Source of the DNA: Mesorhizobium sp. B4-1-3 | GTDB lineage: Bacteria > Pseudomonadota > Alphaproteobacteria > Rhizobiales > Rhizobiaceae | Reading direction: 5' to 3' | Assembly (NCBI RefSeq): GCF_006439355.1 | Contig: NZ_VFTG01000013.1 | Span: 78,086 to 142,085 of the forward strand | Length of the DNA stretch: 64,000 nt | In this document: piece after piece, positions 42,665 through 53,030 of the stretch | Layout: every line of letters starts with the position of its first letter | Position numbering within the stretch: position 1 is the first letter of the stretch | The notes under the pieces: model-generated | What the model was told of the DNA's origin: nothing | Database searches by the model: none | The model's input: the letters and a program-made list of their open reading frames with translations, nothing else | Translations under genes and position numbers: made by a program

Positions 42665-43503
42665 TGAACATTTCGATCATCCTGGCATCCTATGACAGCG
42701 GCCATTTCCACAGCGGCTGCGGCCAGGGCCCGGACGCGCTGATCTCGGGCGGGCTGGCCGAAGCGCTGAAGCTCGCCGGCCACGATGTCGAGGTGAACGA
42801 TATCGGCAAGGTGGTCGAGGACGAAGACGAGCGCGAGATCGGCACCGGATTTGCCGTCTGCAACGCAGTTTCGGGCGAAGTCCGCATGGCGCTGGACAAG
42901 AAGCGGTTTCCGATCGTTCTGGCCGGCAACTGCCTGACCGCCGCCGGCGCGGTGGCCGGCGCCGGCGCCGACGCCATCATCTGGGCCGACCAGCATGGCG
43001 ACCTCAACACGCCGGAAACCACCATGACGGGCTTTCTCGACGGCATGGCGCTGGCGGCCGTGCTGGGCCTCTGCTGGCGAGCGATGGCGGCGCAGATCCC
43101 GGGCTTCAAGCCGGTCGACCCGTCGCGCTGCGTCCTGGTCAACGCGCGCGACCTCGACAGCGCGGAAAAGGAACTGCTGGAAAAGCTGCCGATCATCCGA
43201 ACCGAATGCCCGGACTGGAAGGCTGCTGCGCAACGGCTGAAGGTCGACGGGGCAAACCGGGTGCATATGCATGTCGACCTCGACGTGCACGACCCCGAGA
43301 AGCTGCAGGCCAACCGCTACACCACGCCCGGCGGTCCGGCGCCGGAGCAGGTGCGCACCGCCATGTGCGGCCTCGCCGGGCCACTCAGCATCGCCGGGCT
43401 GACCGTTTCTGCCTACGATCCGGCCTTCGATCCGAAGGGCGACGTGCCGCCGCTGGTCGGCGAGCTGGTGGTCGACCTGCTCTCGACGCTGGAAGGCAAG
43501 TGA
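42664..43503 (+). CDS. Arginase-family protein with altered metal ligand
   Basis: A 279-residue ureohydrolase-fold protein. Usual metal motifs appear as WADQHGDLN (in place of DAHxDxN) and HVDLDVHDPEK, which keeps both Asp. The first His motif GGDHS reads AGNCL, so the His ligand is replaced by Cys. It may therefore use one metal or act on another amidine/guanidine. GTG start at 42664; it overlaps hisA by 1 bp and hisF by 1 bp. It is not a known histidine enzyme. Confidence 0.8.
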   Translation: MNISIILASYDSGHFHSGCGQGPDALISGGLAEALKLAGHDVEVNDIGKVVEDEDEREIGTGFAVCNAVSGEVRMALDKKRFPIVLAGNCLTAAGAVAGAGADAIIWADQHGDLNTPETTMTGFLDGMALAAVLGLCWRAMAAQIPGFKPVDPSRCVLVNARDLDSAEKELLEKLPIIRTECPDWKAAAQRLKVDGANRVHMHVDLDVHDPEKLQANRYTTPGGPAPEQVRTAMCGLAGPLSIAGLTVSAYDPAFDPKGDVPPLVGELVVDLLSTLEGK

Positions 43504-44294
43504 TGCTCAAGGTCCGCGTCATCCCTTGCCTCGACGTCAAGAATGGCCGCGTCGTTAAGGGCGTCAATTTCGTCGATCTCGTCGATGCCGGCGACCCGGT
43601 CGAGGCCGCCAAGGCCTATGACGCGGCCGGCGCCGACGAGCTCTGCTTCCTCGACATCACCGCGTCGTCGGACAACCGCGAGACGATCTTCGACGTGGTC
43701 GCCAGGACGGCCGAGCAGTGCTTCATGCCGCTCACCGTTGGCGGCGGCGTGCGCCAGGTCGCCGACATCCGCAAGCTGCTTCTGGCCGGCGCCGACAAGG
43801 TGTCGATCAACACGGCGGCGGTGAAGAACCCGGATTTCGTCGCGGAAGCGGCCGACAAGTTCGGCAACCAGTGCATCGTCGTGGCGATCGACGCCAAGAA
43901 GGTGTCGGCGCAAGGCGAGGCTGACCGCTGGGAGATCTTCACCCATGGCGGGCGCGAGAAGACGGGCATCGACGCGGTCGACTTCGCCAGGCGCATGGTG
44001 GAGCGCGGCGCCGGCGAGATTCTTTTGACCTCGATGGACCGCGACGGCACCAAGGCGGGCTACGACATTGCGCTCACCCGGGCGATCGCCGACGCCGTGC
44101 GCGTGCCGGTGATCGCCTCGGGCGGCGTCGGCACGCTCGATCACCTCGTCGAAGGCATCCGCGACGGCCATGCCGGCGCCGTGCTTGCCGCCTCAATCTT
44201 CCATTTCGGCACCTACACGATCGCCCAAGCCAAGGCGCATTTGGCCAAGGCCGGCCTGCCGATGCGACTGGACTCGGTTGCCCATGGGGCATAA
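43503..44294 (+). CDS. hisF: Imidazole glycerol phosphate synthase, cyclase subunit
   Basis: A 263-residue TIM barrel that makes imidazole glycerol phosphate and AICAR with HisH. The catalytic Asp residues are in IPCLDVKNGRVVKG and LLTSMDRDGTKAGYD. ATG 43503 overlaps the previous stop by one base (TGATG). The frame is open upstream inside the arginase-like gene, which is not coding in that frame. Confidence 0.96.
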   Translation: MLKVRVIPCLDVKNGRVVKGVNFVDLVDAGDPVEAAKAYDAAGADELCFLDITASSDNRETIFDVVARTAEQCFMPLTVGGGVRQVADIRKLLLAGADKVSINTAAVKNPDFVAEAADKFGNQCIVVAIDAKKVSAQGEADRWEIFTHGGREKTGIDAVDFARRMVERGAGEILLTSMDRDGTKAGYDIALTRAIADAVRVPVIASGGVGTLDHLVEGIRDGHAGAVLAASIFHFGTYTIAQAKAHLAKAGLPMRLDSVAHGA

Positions 44295-44303
44295 ATAACT
44301 GTT

Positions 44304-44627
44304 ATGGCAGACTTTTCGCTCGCCGAACTGGAACAGATCATCCACCAACGCGCTCATTCCGGCGACCCGGACTCGTGGACGGCGAAGCTGTTCGCCAAGG
44401 GCATGGACAAGGCGGCGCAGAAGCTCGGCGAGGAGGCTGTGGAAGCGGTGATCGCCGCCATCCGCGGCGACCGCCAGGGCCTCGTTTCGGAAAGCGCCGA
44501 TCTTCTGTATCATTGGCTGGTCGTCCTCGGCATAGCGGGCATTCCGCTGGACGATGTGCTGAAGGAGCTCGAGGGCCGCGCCGGCCGCTCGGGCATCGCC
44601 GAAAAGGCGTCCCGGCCTCGCGGTTGA
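44304..44627 (+). CDS. hisE: Phosphoribosyl-ATP pyrophosphatase
   Basis: A 107-residue helical MazG-like enzyme for the second step of histidine synthesis. Motifs KLGEEAVEAVIAA and ESADLLYHWLVVL carry the metal-binding acidic residues. It is monofunctional. It lies 9 bp after hisF. Confidence 0.95.
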   Translation: MADFSLAELEQIIHQRAHSGDPDSWTAKLFAKGMDKAAQKLGEEAVEAVIAAIRGDRQGLVSESADLLYHWLVVLGIAGIPLDDVLKELEGRAGRSGIAEKASRPRG

Positions 44628-44664
44628 TGGCCCGGGGCTGACGGCGAGGAGGGCAGGAAACCCG

Positions 44665-45624
44665 ATGGACCAGCTGGCTCCGACCGAGAAGTACTCCCCG
44701 TTTCGATTCTTCTCCGCCGAGCAATGGTCGCAGTTCCGCGCCGACACGCCACTGACGCTCACCGGGGACGAGATCGACCGGCTGCGCTCGCTCAACGACC
44801 CGGTCGACCTCGAAGAGGTCAAGCGCATCTACCTGTCGCTTTCCCGCCTGCTTTCGGCGCATGTCGAGGCGAGCCAACTTCTCTACCGGCAGCGCCAGGC
44901 CTTCTTCAAGGCGCAGGACGTGGTCAAGACGCCGTTCATCATCGGCATCGCCGGCTCGGTCGCGGTCGGCAAGTCGACCACGGCGCGCGTGCTGAAGGAA
45001 CTTCTGGCGCGCTGGCCGTCGAGCCCGAAGGTCGACCTCATCACCACCGACGGCTTCCTGTTGCCCAACGAGATCCTGCGCCGCGACAATCTGATGGAGC
45101 GCAAGGGCTTTCCGGAGAGCTACGACGTCGGCGCGCTGCTGAGGTTTCTGTCCGGAATCAAGTCGGGGCAGCGCGATGTCCGCGCGCCGATCTATTCGCA
45201 CCTTACCTATGACGTCATTCCGGGCGAGTTCGTCACCATCGACCGGCCGGACATCCTGATCTTCGAAGGCATCAACGTGCTGCAGCCGGGCAAGCTGCCG
45301 AAGGACGGCAAGATCGTGCCGTTCCTGTCCGACTTCTTCGATTTCGCCATCTATATCGATGCCGACGAGAAGCTGATCCATCAGTGGTACATCCAGCGTT
45401 TCATGCGGCTGCGCGAAACCGCCTTCCGCAATCCGCACTCCTTCTTCCACCGCTATTCGCAGCTCTCCAAGGATGCTGCGCGCGCCATCGCCGAGGGGTT
45501 GTGGGCCAATATCAACCTGAAGAACCTGCGCGAGAACATCCTGCCGACCAGGGCTCGGGCCGACCTCATCCTGCGCAAGGGCGCCAACCATCTGATCGAG
45601 GAAGTGGCGCTGAGGAAGCTGTGA
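44665..45624 (+). CDS. coaA: Pantothenate kinase, type I
   Basis: A 319-residue P-loop kinase for the first step of coenzyme A synthesis. Walker A is GSVAVGKS (from GIAGSVAVGKSTTARVL). TTDGFLLPNEIL and FEGINVLQ are typical. Its place after hisE is conserved in Rhizobiales. Confidence 0.96.
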   Translation: MDQLAPTEKYSPFRFFSAEQWSQFRADTPLTLTGDEIDRLRSLNDPVDLEEVKRIYLSLSRLLSAHVEASQLLYRQRQAFFKAQDVVKTPFIIGIAGSVAVGKSTTARVLKELLARWPSSPKVDLITTDGFLLPNEILRRDNLMERKGFPESYDVGALLRFLSGIKSGQRDVRAPIYSHLTYDVIPGEFVTIDRPDILIFEGINVLQPGKLPKDGKIVPFLSDFFDFAIYIDADEKLIHQWYIQRFMRLRETAFRNPHSFFHRYSQLSKDAARAIAEGLWANINLKNLRENILPTRARADLILRKGANHLIEEVALRKL

Positions 45625-45712
45625 GGCCCTGAGAGAGCCGCGCGTACCGGACGGTTTTCATGTTTCTTAAGAGATTCCTGCAAGAAGCCGACCGGGTAAC
45701 GGGCAAGGTTTC

Positions 45713-46918
45713 ATGCGACGGCTGCTGGCACTGCCGAAGCCATATCTGTTTGTGTTCGCGGTCACATCTATTGCGGCGGTGGCACTGGCCTGGCCTGTCG
45801 GGAACGCGATCGTCGCACCGGGCCTGGATCCGAACCTTGCCGACAAGGATTTCGCCAACTACTGGCTGGCGTCCCGCTTGTTGCTTTCGGGCAAGGTGCA
45901 GGACCTGTTCGGCCCTTGGAATGTCTATTTCGGTCACCTTCGAGAGGCTTTCGGCAGCGGATATCCGTGGCACAATTGGAGCTATCCGCCGCATTTCCTC
46001 TTCCTGATCTGGCCGCTCGGATTTTTCGGCTACGAAACCGCGCTCCTGCTCTTTCTGACGACGACGGGCGTCGCGTTCCTGATCGCCTACCGTGCCTTCA
46101 TCGGCGAGCGCGGTCTAATTGCGTGGGTCGCCGCAATGCCTTTCATGGTTCTCAACTTCTGGGCGGCCCAGAACGGTTATCTCTGCGCGGCGCTGGCGCT
46201 CGGCGCGCTGGCACTGCGCGAAAAGAGACCCATCGTTGCCGGCATCCTGCTCGGGCTGCTGACAACCAAGCCTCAGCTCGGCCTGTTGTTTCCGTTCCTC
46301 CTGGTGGCCGAGCGACGCTGGAGCGTCATCGCCAGCGCCGTCATAACCACGCTGCTGCTGGTGGTGGCCTCGGCCGCCGTGTTCGGGCTCGATTCGTGGC
46401 GCGGCTACATCCAGAACGTCGTGCCGTACCAGAATGCGGTCATGGGGCAGCTCCGAGGGCTCTTCCTGGCGATGATGCCCTCTGTCTATGGCGCGCTTCG
46501 CAACTGGGACTTCGGTCCGGACCTGGCGCTGATGCTGCATCTCGCGGTGGCCCTGCCCGCCGCGCTGGTGGTGATCACGGCGTTCTTCCGGGTCAAGGAC
46601 GCACGCAACCACGACATACTCCTGCTGGTCGCCACATTCATTATCACACCCTATGCCCTGACCTATGATCTCGGACTGCTTGCCGGCGCGCTGGGGCTGA
46701 TGGGGTCGAGAAATCCGCCATCGCCTGAGAGCGGGGCACGGCTCAGCATCGTCACCTTTGCGATGCTGCTTCCCCTCGCCATGATCCATTTTGGATTGCT
46801 GAAAATTCCACTCGCCACAGTCGTCCTGTTCGCGCTCTTTTTTGTGGCATTGCGCGACGCCGGTCTACCGCTTGACCTCCCGCGGCGTGGAAACGCCAAG
46901 ATGGACGCAGCCCCATAA
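45713..46918 (+). CDS. GT87/DUF2029-type membrane glycosyltransferase, paralog 1
   Basis: A 401-residue membrane protein with about ten helices. KDFANYWLASRLLLSG holds the early acidic motif and NWSYPPHFLFL follows; both are typical of DUF2029/GT87 polyprenyl-phosphate-mannose-dependent mannosyltransferases. It meets the next gene tail to tail with 17 bp between. That gene is a paralog (shared WSYPP, QNG, GLLTxKPxLG). The donor and acceptor are unknown. Confidence 0.78.
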   Translation: MRRLLALPKPYLFVFAVTSIAAVALAWPVGNAIVAPGLDPNLADKDFANYWLASRLLLSGKVQDLFGPWNVYFGHLREAFGSGYPWHNWSYPPHFLFLIWPLGFFGYETALLLFLTTTGVAFLIAYRAFIGERGLIAWVAAMPFMVLNFWAAQNGYLCAALALGALALREKRPIVAGILLGLLTTKPQLGLLFPFLLVAERRWSVIASAVITTLLLVVASAAVFGLDSWRGYIQNVVPYQNAVMGQLRGLFLAMMPSVYGALRNWDFGPDLALMLHLAVALPAALVVITAFFRVKDARNHDILLLVATFIITPYALTYDLGLLAGALGLMGSRNPPSPESGARLSIVTFAMLLPLAMIHFGLLKIPLATVVLFALFFVALRDAGLPLDLPRRGNAKMDAAP

Positions 46919-46935
46919 ATGCGCCGCCTGGGCAG

Positions 46936-48150
46936 CTATGCCAAGGACGGCTCCTCGGAGATTTCAGCCTTCCGGCCTCCCGTCCATATCGACAACAGCA
47001 TCCACCCGGCGAGGGACAGCGGGACCACGACGCCGACGCAGTATCCGCCGTGGATGAACAAATGCGCGACGAAAGGCCAGAGCCAGAAGATCGCCAGTAT
47101 CAGCCGCGGCGGCCTCGAAACCATCGCGGCGAGCATCGCGACCGCTACGGCCGCCCCGATGGTGTCATAGGTGTAGCCGTAGGGCGTGGCGAGGATCGCA
47201 AGGACCGCGGTAAGCACCACGCGTTCCTGGTGCGAGACCGCGCGCCCCGGCCACCAGAGCCAGATCGCCGCGGCAATGGAAGCGATGGTCGCGACCGCCT
47301 GGACCCCATAGGCGGAGGTTACCCCAGTGCCGGCGGCTCTCGCCGTGAAGAACACCGTGATCGCATTGTACTGGTAGGGTTGCGGATAAGGCGCCTCCAT
47401 GATCGCCGTCATCAAGGGACGGGTTTCGGTCAGGAACAGCCGCCAGACATCAAAGCCGAAGAACAGGCCGGTGGCGACGGCAATCACGACGCTAGTGCCG
47501 ACGGCCGCGAGAATGGCCCGCCAATTGCCGCTGGCGAGCAGGCAGAAGGGCACGAGAATGCCGAGATGCGGTTTGATCGTCAGCAGGCCGAACAGGATCC
47601 CGGCCAGCAGCGGGCGCCTAGGCGCCACGGCGAGGCCCCCGATCAAGAACGCGGTGGTCAACGCGCCGTTCTGGCCGAATACCGAGTTCCAAATAACCGC
47701 CGGACTGAAGACAATCGCCAGTTCGAGCGCGGTTCCGAGCTTCAGCGGCCGTATCGCCAGCCACAGACACAGCACGGTCCCAACCGTCCAGATCAGATAG
47801 GCAGGCAGGATCGGCAAGGTAGCAAGCGGAACGCCGAGCAGGAGGATGTTCGGCGGATAGCTCCATTCCTGGTTGGGAAGGTCGGGCGAGAACATGGCGC
47901 GCAGCGCCGCGCGGTAGGCGTCCACATCGAAGAGGGCCGCGACATGGCCGTCCATGGCCATGCGGGAGCCGGCCCAGAGATTGGTGAAGTCCCAATACGG
48001 AAGCCTGTGCGAAAGTTCGGAAAATCCTCGGTCGTCGAGGTTCCACAACATGCTCAGGTAGAATTCGGTCATCCATAGCGCGACGATCGACACGACTGTG
48101 ACGATGGCCACGTCCAAGAGGCTTCGGGTCCTGATCCAGTTCGGTTGCAT
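46936..48150 (-). CDS. GT87/DUF2029-type membrane glycosyltransferase, paralog 2
   Basis: A 404-residue membrane protein with about ten helices: WDFTNLWAGSRMAMDG, EWSYPPNILLLG, FGQNGALT and GILFGLLTIKPHLGILVPF. These match paralog 1 in order and spacing. It probably glycosylates an extracytoplasmic lipid or polysaccharide using a polyprenyl-linked sugar. Confidence 0.78.
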   Translation of the reverse strand: MQPNWIRTRSLLDVAIVTVVSIVALWMTEFYLSMLWNLDDRGFSELSHRLPYWDFTNLWAGSRMAMDGHVAALFDVDAYRAALRAMFSPDLPNQEWSYPPNILLLGVPLATLPILPAYLIWTVGTVLCLWLAIRPLKLGTALELAIVFSPAVIWNSVFGQNGALTTAFLIGGLAVAPRRPLLAGILFGLLTIKPHLGILVPFCLLASGNWRAILAAVGTSVVIAVATGLFFGFDVWRLFLTETRPLMTAIMEAPYPQPYQYNAITVFFTARAAGTGVTSAYGVQAVATIASIAAAIWLWWPGRAVSHQERVVLTAVLAILATPYGYTYDTIGAAVAVAMLAAMVSRPPRLILAIFWLWPFVAHLFIHGGYCVGVVVPLSLAGWMLLSIWTGGRKAEISEEPSLA

Positions 48151-48224
48151 GGCGACCTCGGTTGCGCAACCGCGGTTGTAGCCCGAGTGTCCTTAAAATC
48201 GCGTTGCCCAGGCGTCAGGCATGC

Positions 48225-48842
48225 TCAGCCAGGCACCGTTACCCGGCGCAACGTCAGATTGATGCGGCCGCCATTCTTCAACAGGGCCGAGGTCGCGGGG
48301 TAGATGCGGTCGACGCCATGGAAGGCGAGGCGTCCTTCGCCGCCGAGCACGACGACGTCGCCGCTCTTCAGCCTGAACGACTTCGTGCCGCCCTCGCGCG
48401 TGGTCTGGCCGACCCGGAACAGGCAGTCGTCGCCCAGCGAGACCGACACGACGGGCGCGTCGAAATCCTTTTCGTCGCGATCCTGGTGCAGGCCCATCTT
48501 GGCATCGGCCGTATAGAAATTGACCAGGCAGGCCTCGGGCGGATGCGGGTAGGCCGCAACCTCGCGCCACAATTGCAGCAGCGCCTCGGGAATCGGCGGC
48601 CAGGGCTCGCCCGTCACCGGATGCGTGGACTGGTAACGATAGCCGCGCTCCTTGTCGGTCACCCAGCCGAGCGCGCCGCAATTGGTCATGCGCACGCTCA
48701 TCTCCTTGCCGGTGCGCGGCATGGCCGGCACGTAGAGGGGTGCCGCCTGCACGACGCGCCTGATCTCCTCGACCAGCGCTTCCTGGGCGGGGCGCGCGAG
48801 GTAGCCCGGCATGTGGCGGACGCCTTTGGGCAGAACGAGCAT
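48225..48842 (-). CDS. alkB: Alpha-ketoglutarate-dependent dioxygenase AlkB
   Basis: A 205-residue Fe(II)/2-oxoglutarate dioxygenase that removes alkyl groups from DNA/RNA bases. Metal ligands are His and Asp in GLHQDRDE and the later His in LAFHGVDRIYP. The 2-oxoglutarate Arg is in GGRINLTLRR. NFYTADAKMG is typical. It stands after the BON-LysM gene on the same strand, with a 104-bp gap. Confidence 0.93.
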   Translation of the reverse strand: MLVLPKGVRHMPGYLARPAQEALVEEIRRVVQAAPLYVPAMPRTGKEMSVRMTNCGALGWVTDKERGYRYQSTHPVTGEPWPPIPEALLQLWREVAAYPHPPEACLVNFYTADAKMGLHQDRDEKDFDAPVVSVSLGDDCLFRVGQTTREGGTKSFRLKSGDVVVLGGEGRLAFHGVDRIYPATSALLKNGGRINLTLRRVTVPG

Positions 48843-48946
48843 GGGGCGATCCGGTTACCGATGCGTTCGATTGGCCAAGCATGCCACCGGCAAAGGAAAA
48901 CGGCGACCCGAAAGCCACCGTTTTCCAGAGTCAGATGATGTGCCGT

Positions 48947-49426
48947 TCAGGCCTGATCGATATCCGGTATGCGCAGCACCTGGCCGGGATAGATCTTGTC
49001 GGGATGCGTCAGCATCGGCTTGTTGGCCTCGAAGATGATGTTGTTCTTCGCGCCCTTGCCCTTGCCATAATATCTTTCGGCAATCTTCCAGAGATTGTCG
49101 CCCTTCTGGACTGTATAGAATGTCGGCTCCTTGGCCGGCGCAGCCGCCTTGCCGGCCTCGGGCGCGACCTTCAGCTCGTCTGCCTGCACCTTCGACACGC
49201 CGAGCGTGTTGCCGACGGCGATCACCGCTTTTTCGAAGACCGACTGGTCCTTGACAGTACCCTTCAGCACCGCGGTGTCGCCCTGGACGGCAACCTCGAC
49301 GCCGTCCGTGCCCAGCTTGTGCGAATCGAGCTCCTTCTTCAACGTATCCGCGTTTGGCGATGCCTCGTCGTCGGCGCCGATCCCGAGCTTCTTGCCGACG
49401 CCCTTGACGAAATCGAAAATACCCAT
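48947..49426 (-). CDS. BON and LysM domain protein (Kbp/YgaU-like)
   Basis: A 159-residue protein with an N-terminal MGIFDFVKGVGKKLG, a BON domain (about residues 25-85; DGVEVAVQGDTAVLKGTV in part) and a C-terminal LysM domain (FYTVQKGDNLWKIAERYYG). The E. coli relative Kbp binds potassium. ATG 49426 is set by the family start; the frame continues upstream through a repeat. There is no signal peptide. Confidence 0.88.
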   Translation of the reverse strand: MGIFDFVKGVGKKLGIGADDEASPNADTLKKELDSHKLGTDGVEVAVQGDTAVLKGTVKDQSVFEKAVIAVGNTLGVSKVQADELKVAPEAGKAAAPAKEPTFYTVQKGDNLWKIAERYYGKGKGAKNNIIFEANKPMLTHPDKIYPGQVLRIPDIDQA

Positions 49427-49511
49427 GGGTGGTCTCCTCGCTGTTGCAGCAACCCGACCTTGCCATCTGCAACCCTGAATTGGAAGCAGCCGATTTCTAC
49501 CTTGCTGGAGC

Positions 49512-49604
49512 GGCTCACCGTTCAGGGAACGGCAAACCGATCCATCTCTTTGTTTTTGACGCAATTCCGGACGGAAAACCGCTCTCACTTTTCCTGGAAT
49601 TGCT

Positions 49605-49607
<3 letters not shown>
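49512..49607 (-). repeat. Composite palindromic element, copy D
   Basis: On the minus strand it starts TAGAGCAATTCCAGGAAAA, where TAG is the arfB stop codon, and runs to 49541. The second hairpin module (GTTTGCCGTTC / GAACGGTGAGC, 49512-49537) follows. Confidence 0.8.
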
Positions 49608-50042
<435 letters not shown>

Positions 50043-50097
50043 GGAAGCACTCATGACGCGATGGCCGCAAAAAGAAAAGGCCCGGCGCCAAGGGGGC

Positions 50098-50192
50098 TTC
50101 GCCGTTTCACGGAAACGGCGAACCCTCCCTGGCTTTCTGTGTTGGCGCAATTCCGGACGGAAACCGTTTCACACTTTTCCTGGAATTGCGCT
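50098..50192 (-). repeat. Composite palindromic element, copy E
   Basis: Hairpin module TTCGCCGTTTC-ACG-GAAACGGCGAA (50098-50122), then the palindrome module 50129-50192 (GCAATTCCGGACGGAAACC ... TTTTCCTGGAATTGC). It fills most of the gap after pckA. Confidence 0.8.
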
Positions 50193-50228
50193 GGCCGGGC
50201 CCCGGAGGCAAGACGATCGAGGCAGCGA

Positions 50229-51839
<1,611 letters not shown>

Positions 51840-51948
51840 CAAATTTCCTCTCTGGATTTGGCCACACGTGACGGGAGGCTTCCCGGAGCCCGCACCGGGG
51901 CTGCCAAGGTTCAGAACCAGAAAAGCCGAATGATATCAAATCATTAAT

Positions 51949-51980
51949 CGATTTAAAAAATTTGAAAGTTGTTTAAATCG
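51949..51980. promoter_or_regulatory. AT-rich palindrome in the pckA-chvI gap
   Basis: CGATTTAAA (51949-51957) and TTTAAATCG (51972-51980), perfect 9-bp arms 14 bp apart, 110-140 bp upstream of pckA in a local AT-rich stretch. It is a candidate site for a pckA regulator. The rest of the 342-bp gap 51840-52181 has no gene. A small hairpin CCCTTCT-N7-AGAAGGG (52136-52156) covers the Shine-Dalgarno of the ATG at 52164. Confidence 0.4.
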
Positions 51981-52181
51981 TTTATATGTGCAAAAAACCA
52001 CAGACGTTGCCCAAAGGATTGGCAGCTTCGGTTCGTCCGATCCTAATAGAGGTGCGATGGTGTGTAGCGGCAGGCCGCCCGTGACTTCGGACAGGGCCCG
52101 TGCCACATTTTGTACCCAATTTGTCCTGCAAAAGCCCCTTCTCGACGACAGAAGGGACAGCTCATGAGGGAGCCGCTTGAA

Positions 52182-52883
52182 ATGGCAACAATCGCGCTTG
52201 TCGACGACGACCGCAACATTCTGACCTCGGTGTCGATCGCGCTCGAATCCGAGGGCTATCGGGTCGAAACCTACACCGATGGCGCGTCGGCGCTGGAAGG
52301 CCTGGCGGCGCGGCCGCCGAACCTCGCCATCCTCGACATCAAGATGCCGCGCATGGACGGCATGGAGCTGTTGCGCCGCATGCGGCAGAAATCGGACCTG
52401 CCGGTGATCTTCCTGACGTCGAAGGACGACGAGATCGACGAATTGTTCGGCCTCAAGATGGGCGCCGACGACTTCATCCGCAAACCGTTCTCGCAGCGCC
52501 TGCTGGTCGAGCGGGTGCGCGCGGTGCTGCGCCGCACCAGCGCCCGCGAGGCGGCGGCCAAGGCGCCCAGCCAGCAGGCCCGCTCGCTCGAACGCGGCCA
52601 GCTGGTGATGGACCAGGAGCGGCACACCTGCACCTGGAAAGGCGAGCCGGTGACGCTGACGGTGACCGAGTTCCTCATCCTGCATTCGCTGGCGCAGCGC
52701 CCCGGCGTGGTAAAAAGCCGTGATGCGCTGATGGATTCGGCCTATGATGAACAGGTCTATGTCGACGACCGCACCATCGACAGCCACATCAAGCGGCTGC
52801 GCAAGAAGTTCAAGGCCGTCGACGACGACTTCGAGATGATCGAAACCCTTTACGGAGTCGGGTACCGGTTCCGAGAGGCATGA
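52182..52883 (+). CDS. chvI: Two-component response regulator ChvI
   Basis: A 233-residue OmpR-family regulator. The receiver domain starts TIALVDDDRNILTSVS, with phospho-acceptor Asp52 in ILDIKMPRMDG and FLTSKDDEIDELFGLKMGADD. The C-terminal winged HTH is followed by YVDDRTIDSHIKRLRKKF. ChvI controls envelope, acid-stress and symbiosis genes in rhizobia. ATG 52182 gives the family start; ATG 52164 has a better ribosome-binding site and is an alternative. Confidence 0.95.
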   Translation: MATIALVDDDRNILTSVSIALESEGYRVETYTDGASALEGLAARPPNLAILDIKMPRMDGMELLRRMRQKSDLPVIFLTSKDDEIDELFGLKMGADDFIRKPFSQRLLVERVRAVLRRTSAREAAAKAPSQQARSLERGQLVMDQERHTCTWKGEPVTLTVTEFLILHSLAQRPGVVKSRDALMDSAYDEQVYVDDRTIDSHIKRLRKKFKAVDDDFEMIETLYGVGYRFREA

Positions 52884-53030
52884 GATAGGCAGTAGACAGC
52901 AAGGACTAGTCAGTAGTCAGGTTTTGAATGATGTGAGCGGGCACTCGTGCACAGCCGCGGTCAGCCAACCGTTGTTCCTACTGCCTGCTCCCCACTCACT
53001 ACTCACTAACTAAGCAGGGCCTGCTATTCG

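Noticed and set aside
52884..53030. CAGTAGTCAG / CTCACTACTCACTA near-repeats between chvI and chvG as a possible small RNA or operator
   Set aside because: The repeats are short and irregular, with no stable fold or clear symmetry; they look like slipped simple sequence.
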